From Euphorbia lathyris (Eukaryota > Streptophyta > Magnoliopsida > Malpighiales > Euphorbiaceae), in NCBI RefSeq assembly GCF_963576675.1, contig NC_088915.1, positions 41,941,501 through 42,005,500 on the forward strand: 64,000 nt of DNA. Direction: 5' to 3'. Position 1 is the stretch's first letter. Every line of letters begins with the position of its first letter. The translations under genes and the position numbers were made by a program. The notes under the pieces are model-generated. The model saw only the letters and a list, made by a program, of their open reading frames with translations. It was not told the DNA's origin and did not search any database. Below are positions 55,875 to 64,000 of this stretch, in pieces.

Positions 55875-57640
55875 TGTTGAGGTTTAGTGTCCTATAGATA
55901 ATTGTTGTAGGATATAAACCAGTTGTAAATGAATCATTCATTATCGTTTGTTTTATAAGATATAGTATGTTAAACTATATAAAGACATTTATCTTTTATC
56001 AGAACTAATTAAGTTAAATAAAAGAAATCTCAAGTTTATTTAAGTGATCATAAAGTGCTCATGCAAGTATGAAGTGAGACTAAACTTTATAATAAACCAA
56101 TAAACTTAAAACAACCCAAGTCAAGTAATATGTTTATGGGATTAACATAGTGTTGTTGAGACTTGCACGCAATAGTGTCTTCTGCTGTGAACAGAGAGTT
56201 GATCTCACAAGCTTTAGATATTTGGATATCTAGATAGTTACATGGATCCAGTGAACGAGCTGATTAGGATTTGGGATCCGACTTGAGATAACAGGATGGG
56301 TGGATTTATCTAATGTCACTTGTTTCATCTTAAATGGTATTAGTAGGTGTAAGTAATCCTCAGACTCAAATAAACATTAATTAGTGATTCTGGATTATGG
56401 AGTGTGGTGCTTTGACTCTGTCCGAACACGATCCACTACAAAGGGTACTCTGGGGTGTGTGAGGCAGTAATTGGGTATCACATGAAGTAATCGCAAAGTA
56501 GTTAATGTTAGATTAGGCATTCATCACTCCTAATAGATAGGAGATATATCCATGGCCTCTTGTGGAGAATTAATTGGAAATCCTTGCAAGGTGATAGGGT
56601 TAAGAGTAGAAATAGAGATTTCATTTAACCTACCTATTCATAATTAATTCTACGTGGACAAGTAAAGCAGATGTCTCATTATATGTAACCTGACATATTC
56701 CATAGTGACAGATTCGTCTAAGGATATAGCTGATGAAGGATTGAATTATACTGGACCTAATGCGGAAAGGTAAACGTCAGTATCAACCTACCTTCTTATC
56801 GCTCTGGGGGAATGTCTACGGTTCTACTAGTAACAATCTTCGAATTCATTCAGTTATATATTAGTTGAAATTAATCAGGTTGAATTAATTCCAATAAATA
56901 TATACAGCTAGCAACGGTAAGAACCTATTAGGTCGCACATGGGACTTGGAATCGGAGGGCGGAATGGTAATTAAAAGAGAGGAAGCATATGGGTTGAAAT
57001 ATATATGTATTGCGGATAAAATGATTTAACCGATAATTATAAATTAGATTACAGTTATAATTAAATTATACGATAATATAATATTAATTAGAATGTTTAA
57101 TATGATTATATCTCTAATGAATTAGATCTCCAACATAAATAAATATCTAATTATGATTATTATTTATTTATATTAAGATATAGATAAAGATAATAATTAT
57201 ATTCAGAATAGGATTCTAATTAAGTCATTTAACCTAATGCGATTAGGGTTAATATTTGGAAGATTATAAGTAGTCCTCATCCCCTACGAATTTCGGCCAA
57301 TCAAAGTTCAGATGCTAAGGATTTTTTCTGACTTCCACTCGTCTTAATTACTCTTTCATTTACTCTCTCTTTGATCTCATGTCGATTCCTTTAGAGGCAA
57401 TCGATTTAGATTGCTTATCATTGGTTGATTACACCGTTTTCTTTTCTATTGATTTCATTGTTCATGAAATACTGTTAACAAGTTAGTTGGCACTTTGTTT
57501 TCAATTGTAGATAGATGGATAGAAAAGGTACATATGTTTAATCCCTCTTTATATGAAATAACAATTAACAGATATTGGAAAAAGAGAAATAGATAAAATT
57601 CTATATTTCTGTTGCACATATGCTTATCTATTTTCCTTTA
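55875..57640 (+). repeat. Copia-type 5' LTR (about 1.77 kb)
   Basis: It begins TGTTGAGGTTTAGTGTCC. It is related over most of its length to the two minus-strand copies at 59530-61353 and 61560-63142. It ends at TTTTCCTTTA, just before a tRNA-iMet-type primer site (TGGTATTAGAGC, 57642-57653; consensus TGGTATCAGAGC). No gene is encoded. Confidence 0.7.
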
Positions 57641-59113
57641 GTGGTATTAGAGCAAGCGTTTAAATCCGTTATTTCATATATGAAAATATTTAACATTAAA
57701 CGAGATTTAATTGATTTATTGTTAGATTGATTGATAAATGTGATTTGATTAATTAATCTAAGAATAAGTTGATATTTAATTATTTGATAATTAAGTTTTA
57801 AGATTATGGAATTTATTTTAATTCGATTAAAATAATAAATTAAAAACGAAAATTATGAAACGTGTCCTGTGAGAGCAACCCCAACACTGTGAGCTGCTTC
57901 TGCAGGCAGTAGCAAGGCCGAATGCCACTGGCAGTCGGTTGACCATGGGTTCGTGTTTGATTTTAAAATTTAATTTGTGTTTTAATTTTTAGAATATCTT
58001 GTTAGTTAATTATTGATGTTTAATTGGTTTTGCAAAAGTTATTTAAGAATTTAATTTAATTATATGTGATATATTTAAATTAAAAGGTTAAATAAGTTTT
58101 TGTAAAATAATTAAGTATAAATAATTAAATTTTGTATAAGTTATGTTTTATATCTAATTTATATTTGATATAGTTTGATTATAATAAAATATAAAAGAAT
58201 ACAGAATTGATTAAAAGTTTAAATTGATATTAATGGTTAATTTGGATTAACAAAAATATTACATAAAACAGTTTTCAGTAATCAATCAATTAAAATCATT
58301 TAATTGAGTCTTGACATGACCGGCATTATGGACATTATTAGACCCCTCTATAATTATTATTTAGTCTTTTGGTATATTTTTGGAAAATAGTGCATGCATG
58401 TCTTGTCTTATCTACTCTCTATTGTGTTTTTCTTCTCACCTACAATCCCTTTAAATTAGTTGAAGTATTCCAAGTAGTATATAAATTAATATTGTCATAA
58501 ATTCAAGGCGCCAAGGAAAAGATGGAGGACATGGAGGACAAATATATAATAGTTAGTATTTTTTCTTAGGGTGGACCTTTTATTCCTTTTTGGCTCAACG
58601 GAATAATTTAGATAATATGTCCATAACCGCCAATGTTGAATATATGGTCTGATGTATGCTAAAGCAAATCAAGGCTAGGTTAGATTATGAGACTTACAAT
58701 AAATCTCTCACTAAACAAAAGTTAAGTCTATAAATAAGTTATAAATAGTTTCCTCTCCTAATATTATAATTCAACACGGCTTATTTAGGGGCCTTTGGGT
58801 TATTGAGAGTCTCAAGGCTCGGGATTCAATGGATAACGCCTGAATTATTAAAAAGAGTTTTCACGAATATAAGGTTAGCGACTTAAACTAGTCTAATGTA
58901 ATTGGGTAAGTCATCCATATTATTTGAAGCTTGAGGGCAAAATGGTTGGGATTGATATTAAAATATATTAGTTACTACTGTGGTTAGTAACCTAACAACC
59001 TAAAAATCACATGGTAGATATGATTGATTACATGAATCTACCTATTGAATGAAGCTAACCTGTTTTGAGTTATTATGGGGGAAACTTCACTAAATAGGAT
59101 CCTAGCTTATTAA
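57641..59113 (+). other. Noncoding internal region of the copia-type element
   Basis: After the PBS there is 1.5 kb of A/T-rich DNA without a usable reading frame, so no gag or pol can be called. No second LTR in the same orientation follows. The element is a deleted or LARD-like derivative. Confidence 0.5.
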
Positions 59114-59446
59114 GAGCATCTCCAACACTAACTAGCTATTCGACTTCAGATGATATTATTGCGCACAACTTTAAAAAAAAACTAGCTATTTGACTCTCTA
59201 TTTGATTATTTTATTATTAAAAATGATTAAATCTAAAGAAAAAGTAGAAAAAGATACAAAGAGAAAAGAGAAAGAATGAATAAAAACATAGAAATAGCTA
59301 GCCAAAGAGACTAACCAAATTTAGCTAGTGAAAATGGCTAGCTATTTATTTTAGAGAGCCATGCCACCTTGTTGGAGTGATCAATCTCTAAATTGCTAGC
59401 TAAATTTGACAATTTAAAGAGCCATGTCACCCTATTGGAGATGCTC
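59114..59446. mobile_element. Tourist-like (PIF/Harbinger) MITE, 333 bp
   Basis: The inverted ends GAGCATCTCCAA are flanked by TAA on both sides (59111-59113 and 59447-59449), the target preferred by PIF/Harbinger. The right-end block agccatg(c/t)cacc(t/c)tgttggag also occurs internally at about 59359-59379. No transposase. Confidence 0.85.
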
Positions 59447-59529
59447 TAAGGAGTTTATGAAATTCTTCGAATTAATATAGAAAGTTATTAATTTGGTAAA
59501 ATAGTGGGAAAAATTTAAACAATAAAGTC

Positions 59530-62500
59530 TATTAGAAAATAGGCAAACGGGGCGCAACAGAAATGTAATTTTTTTTACCTATTTCCTTTAACTAATGATC
59601 TGTTAATCGTTATTTCATATCAAATAGGGATAAAAGCATGTACCTTAATGAAGAACTGTCCACTATTGCTAGAGATGTGCCCACACGGAAATCAACCGTC
59701 TTTCCAAGAACACAAAACAAACAAGAATAAAACGATTAGTAATCAACCGTTGAATAACAACAAAAAAGATTGCCTCTAAAGCAATCAACACGAGATCAAA
59801 GAGAGAAAACGAGAATGATAGTTAGTCGGGTGGAGTCGGAAGAATTTCTTGCTCTCTAATATGCCTTGGTCGAATTCTATAGTGAGGGGGTATATATATT
59901 TTATTTTTTTCCAAATCCTATTAGGATTAGGTTAAAACATTTAATTAGAATCTCATTCTAATTAGGATTATCAATTAGATAAGTAGGATAAATTATCATA
60001 TTATCTATATCCTATATCCTATATAAATATAAATATAAATGTTATCTCTAATCAAATTACATAATTTATCTTAGGTTAGGATAATATTAATTAGAGATTC
60101 AATCACATTAAACTTCTAATTAAACTTTATCCTATAATTGATTTAACTATAATTATAATCTAATTACAATTATCTAAATAAATCAATTATCCCTACTTAA
60201 TATATATACATACAAATTTCGGCCCACTCAATACTCCACCCTATAATTACCATTTCGCCCTCCAGTTCCCAGTCTCATGCGTGACCCAATAGGTTCTTAT
60301 CACTACTAGTCGTATATAGTCATTGAATTAATTTCTCCAAATTATATTCAACCGATTGTATAACGGAATGAGTACACATGCTGTGAATAGTAGAACCGTA
60401 AACATTCCCCCAGAGTAATAAGAAGACAGGTTGATTCCATCGTTTACCTTTCTGTATTAGTTCCAGTATAATTCGATTCTTCATCAGCTATATCCTTCAA
60501 ATGAATATGTAACTATGGATTATGTAAAGTTGCATATAATGAGACATTTGTTTTACTTGTTCAGGCAGAATCAACTCTGAATAGATAGGTTAAGTGAAAT
60601 CTCCATTTCAACTCTTAACTCTATCACCTTGCAAGGATTTCAAGTTAATTGTCCGCAAGAGGCCCATGGATATATCTCCCATTTATCAGGAGTCATGAAT
60701 GCTCAATCTAATACTAAATATCCCGTAATTACTTTATGTGATACCCAACGCTTACCGTACACACCCCAGGACTATTCCTGTTAATGTACCGTGTTTGCAC
60801 AGAGTCAAAGTATCACACTCCATAATCCAGAATCACTAATTAATATTTATTTAAGTTTGAGGATTACTTATACCTATTAATACCATTTGAGACAAATAGG
60901 TGACATAGGATAAATCCATCCATTGTGCTATCTCAAGTCGGGTCCTCAATCCTAATGAACTCCTTCACCGGATCCATATAACTGTCTAGATATCTCCATA
61001 TCTGAAGCTTATGAGATCAACTCTCTGTTCACAACAAAAGACATTATTACATACAAGTCTCAACATCATTATGTTAACCCCCTAAACATATTGCTTGACT
61101 TGGAGTGGTTTTAAGTTTATCAGTTTATCATAAAGTTTATTCTCACTTCATGCTTGTATGAACACTTTAGAATCACTTTAAATAAACTTTGGGATTTTCT
61201 TTTATTTAACTTAATTAGTTCTTAATAAAAGATGAAGGCCTTTATATAATTTAAACATACTCTATCTTATTAAAACAAATGATTAAAGGAACAATTCATT
61301 TACAAGTATTTATATCCTAAAACAATTTACTATAGGATATAAAAACCCCAACACTCTCCTACTTGGACTAAAGCCAATTGTTTCTAAAAACATTCCCATA
61401 AGCGTTTGCATGACGATCATGGTAAGGTCTTCTTTAAATGGATCTACAAGATAGTCCCTTGATGAGCACTCTTTTAATTCTCACATCTGCTCTAGTTGTT
61501 ATCTCTAGGAAGAGATGGTAACTTCTGAGGTAGCATTTGGACGTATTATGAGACCATGGTGAAAGGAAAATAGGCAAACGTTTGGCAGCGGAAATATACA
61601 ATTTAAACCTATTTCCTTATACCAAGATCCGTTAATCGTTATTTCATATAAAGAGGGATAGAATGAAATACCTTTATGACGATCAATCTACCGTTGCAAA
61701 TGAAGTGCCCTCAACTCTTAATCCGAGTTCACGAGCACAAAATAAAAACACAAATCAAACGATATTAGAACTCAACCGAATAATAGCAATCAAGATAGAT
61801 TGCCTCTAATTAATCAACACAAGATCAAGGAATAAAAGAAAGAGATGAAAATCAATTGATTCAAAAGCAAGCGGCGAGAAAACGATCCACAATTGTTGGG
61901 GTCGATTTTTGCACTCTCCGGGATAGTGGGCTTGGCCGAAATTCTTAGCATTAGGGGGTTTATATAGCCTCTCGTATCTAAACCCTAGTTAGATAGAATT
62001 AGGTTATTGAATAAGAGTTATATTCGGAATAATACTCTTATTATTATTATCTATAATTATATCTAAATATAAAGATAATAATAACTTATTAATAGGATAA
62101 TAATTAGAAGCAATTTAATCTCAATAAACCTCCTAACTTATTTATCCTATATTTAATTTAATTCATAATCATAATATTATCCGAAATTAAATTAATTCCT
62201 TATGTGTCCCTACACATAAAATCGCCCCCCTTCTATAATTGGGCCTTAGTGGACTCAGTTGGGCTTCCGTCAATTAATTAACATCTGTTTCTGTTTTGGG
62301 TTCCAAGTCTTATGTGTGACCCATTAGGTTCTTATTGCTTCTAGCCGTATACAACCATTAAATTAATTTATCAAAATTACATTTAATCTTTCTATAACAG
62401 AATGAGTACGCGAACTGTGATTAACAGATCCAAAACATTCCCCCAGAGCGATAAGAAGATAGGTTGATTCCGTTGTTGACCTTTCCGTATTAGTTACAGT

Positions 62501-63142
62501 ATAATTCGATCCTTTATCAACTACATCCTTGAACAGAATCTTATGACTATGGATTATGTCAAGTCACATATAGCGAGACGTTTGTTTTACTTGTACAGGC
62601 CGAGTTAACTCCAATTATGATAGGTTAAGTGAAATCTCCATTTTAAGTCTTAAGCTATCACCTTGCAAGGATTTAGAGTCAAGTCTTCAACAAGCGATCA
62701 TTGGACGTGTCTCCCATTTATCAGGAGTGACAAATGCTCAATCCAATGTTAACTACCCTGCAATTACTTCCTGTGATACCCAACGTCTGCCGAACACCCC
62801 CCAGAGTCATCCCTGTTATCGATCGTGTTAGAACAGGATCAAAGCATCACATTCCATAATCCAGAATCACTAATTAACATTCCTTTGAGTCTGAGGATTA
62901 CTTATACCTATTAATACCAATGAGATGAACAGGTGATAAGGATAAATCTACCCATCCTGTTATCTCAAGTCGGACCCCCAATCCTAATGAACCCTTTCAT
63001 TAGATCCATGTAACTGTCCAGATATCTACATATCTGAAGCTTGTGACATCAGCTCTCTGTCTCGACAGAAAACATTGTTACATGCAAGTCTCAACAGTAT
63101 TATGTCAATCCCTATTCAAAACATATTACTTGACTTGGGGTG
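59530..63142 (-). mobile_element. Copia-type LTR pair with only about 0.2 kb between the LTRs
   Basis: On the minus strand there is a 5' LTR (63142 to 61560, its first part cut off), a 206-bp inner region, and a 3' LTR (61353 to 59530) starting TGTTGGGGTTTTTATATCC directly after the polypurine-like CAAGTAGGAGAG. The base after the 5' LTR reads ATGGTCTCATAATACG, a poor PBS. No coding sequence remains. It resembles a TRIM-like arrangement but with 1.6-1.8 kb LTRs, so an internal deletion is more likely. Confidence 0.65.
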
Positions 63143-64000
63143 GTGATACGTCCCAATTATATAGTGTTTTCAATATAGCTTAACCCCATTTTATATGCAT
63201 GTTTAGTCTTTATTGCTCAGTTTATGGTACGTTTTGGTACGTTTTATCTATTTGTCGTCTGACGAGCGTTTTGAGCTGTTTCAGGGGTAAATGCTCGAGA
63301 AATGGAGCAAAACGGAGACAAACTGGATATTCCCTCACATGCTCGGCAAGCAGGAATAGGTGTGCTCGGTGAGCACCTTGGGGAAATCGATTTCCCCACT
63401 TCATCAGGCACTCAGGGCATCGACCAAGCAAATTAGGACTTCTGCTCGGCGAGCAAGAGCATATGTGCTCGGCGAGCAACGACTAGAGATGCTAATGGAT
63501 CAGAATTCGTGGGCCGAAATCCCGACCCGAATCAACTCGCAACACTCCAATTCGACCAGAATACCTAAACTGACCAGGAGGCGACCTTAAGCACTATAAA
63601 TAGAGGTGAAAAACTATGTTGAGAGATGATTCATTATTCAGGATGTAGTCGTTACAGTAGCTCAGCTTTAGATTAGGTTTAATATTGTTTTCTTCCAGCT
63701 TCTTAGATTAGGTTTCATTATGTAATTTCGTTTATCACAATTGACGGGAGAAGATCTTCATCGTCTAATTTATAATCGGAATCGGCAGAATGGGTTTTGG
63801 ATTTCTATCTCTTCCCCTTTTTATCTTTTGCTTTTATAAATTATCGTAGATGTTTTCCATTATTCACATATGCCTATTGCTTGGATTAGTTTGTCTATAA
63901 ACTGATCCCCATCCAATTCAGGATGGGGATGAAATTGATTGTATGAATATGTATGATTAGGGAACTAGGGCCTTTGATTGAACAGATTATGCATGCTTAA
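63143..64000 (+). repeat. Start of an Athila-type LTR (continues beyond the window)
   Basis: The LTR begins TGATACGTCCCAATTATA and cuts the copia-type LTR at 63142. A palindrome array occupies 63340-63478 and a TATA box TATAAATAG 63595-63603. The rest is A/T-rich leader-like sequence. The target duplication would be GGTGG or similar and cannot be checked without the other end. Confidence 0.6.
63340..63478. repeat. GCTCGGCGAGC-type palindromes in U3 of the right-edge LTR
   Basis: There are four units (tgctcggcaagca, tgctcggtgagca, tgctcggcgagca twice) spread over 140 bp. The last ends 117 bp upstream of the TATA box, the same spacing as in element E. Confidence 0.8.

Noticed and set aside
55875..61353. 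Reading 55875-57640 and 59530-61353 as the two LTRs of one element
   Set aside because: They are in opposite orientations (PBS after the first on the plus strand, polypurine tract before the second on the minus strand).

Overview
The window is a transposon-rich stretch of a plant nuclear genome, most likely a eudicot. Two ordinary, intron-containing genes lie among many nested LTR retrotransposons, LINE fragments and small DNA transposons. No species-level marker was recognised.

Genes. A Raf-like protein kinase gene (33760-37049, + strand, six coding exons, 383 aa) and a chloroplast thylakoid-lumen cyclophilin of the CYP37 type (51014-54294, - strand, seven coding exons, 452 aa) both reconstruct without a stop or frameshift from clean GT-AG junctions. 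They are convergent, about 14 kb apart, with only transposon-derived and AT-rich DNA between them.

Left part (1-33.4 kb). An old Athila-like Ty3/gypsy element on the + strand provides broken gag (5412-6837), protease (31732-32279) and reverse transcriptase (33034-33390) pieces. Its gag is split by a solo LTR (5749-6612). Its pol is split by a 24.9-kb nest (6838-31731). The main component of the nest is a Tat/Retand-type element on the - strand, here called H, with gag, PR, RT, RNase H, a second (archaeal-type) RNase H and INT, plus an intron-containing gene in antisense between pol and the 3' LTR. That antisense gene is interrupted twice: by an internally deleted Tat element D2 (8699-15085), and by a pol-less element E with gag and an Athila-ORF1-like reading frame (15875-23260, perfect 5-bp TSD GGAGC). 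A Mutator-like MITE and a solo LTR also sit in H. 1-3815 is the 3' end of another LTR element carrying a hAT MITE.

Middle (37-51 kb). This holds an RTE LINE 3' end, a tRNA-derived SINE, a second Tat element C on the + strand (39111-46112) whose LTR carries a 1.73-kb solo LTR, two LINE RNase H remnants that meet tail to tail, a Stowaway-like MITE, and a 2.06-kb Mutator-like element with 9-bp TSDs.

Right (54.4-64 kb). A CACTA-type terminus is followed by three copies of a 1.6-1.8 kb copia-type LTR with almost no coding DNA between them, a Tourist-like MITE, and the start of an Athila-type LTR that runs off the window.

The most unusual signal is a GC-rich array of GCTCGGCGAGC-type palindromes in the U3 of element E and in the right-edge LTR. 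In three LTRs it lies 117-119 bp upstream of a TATAAATA box, and its length differs by about 112 bp between the two LTRs of E.
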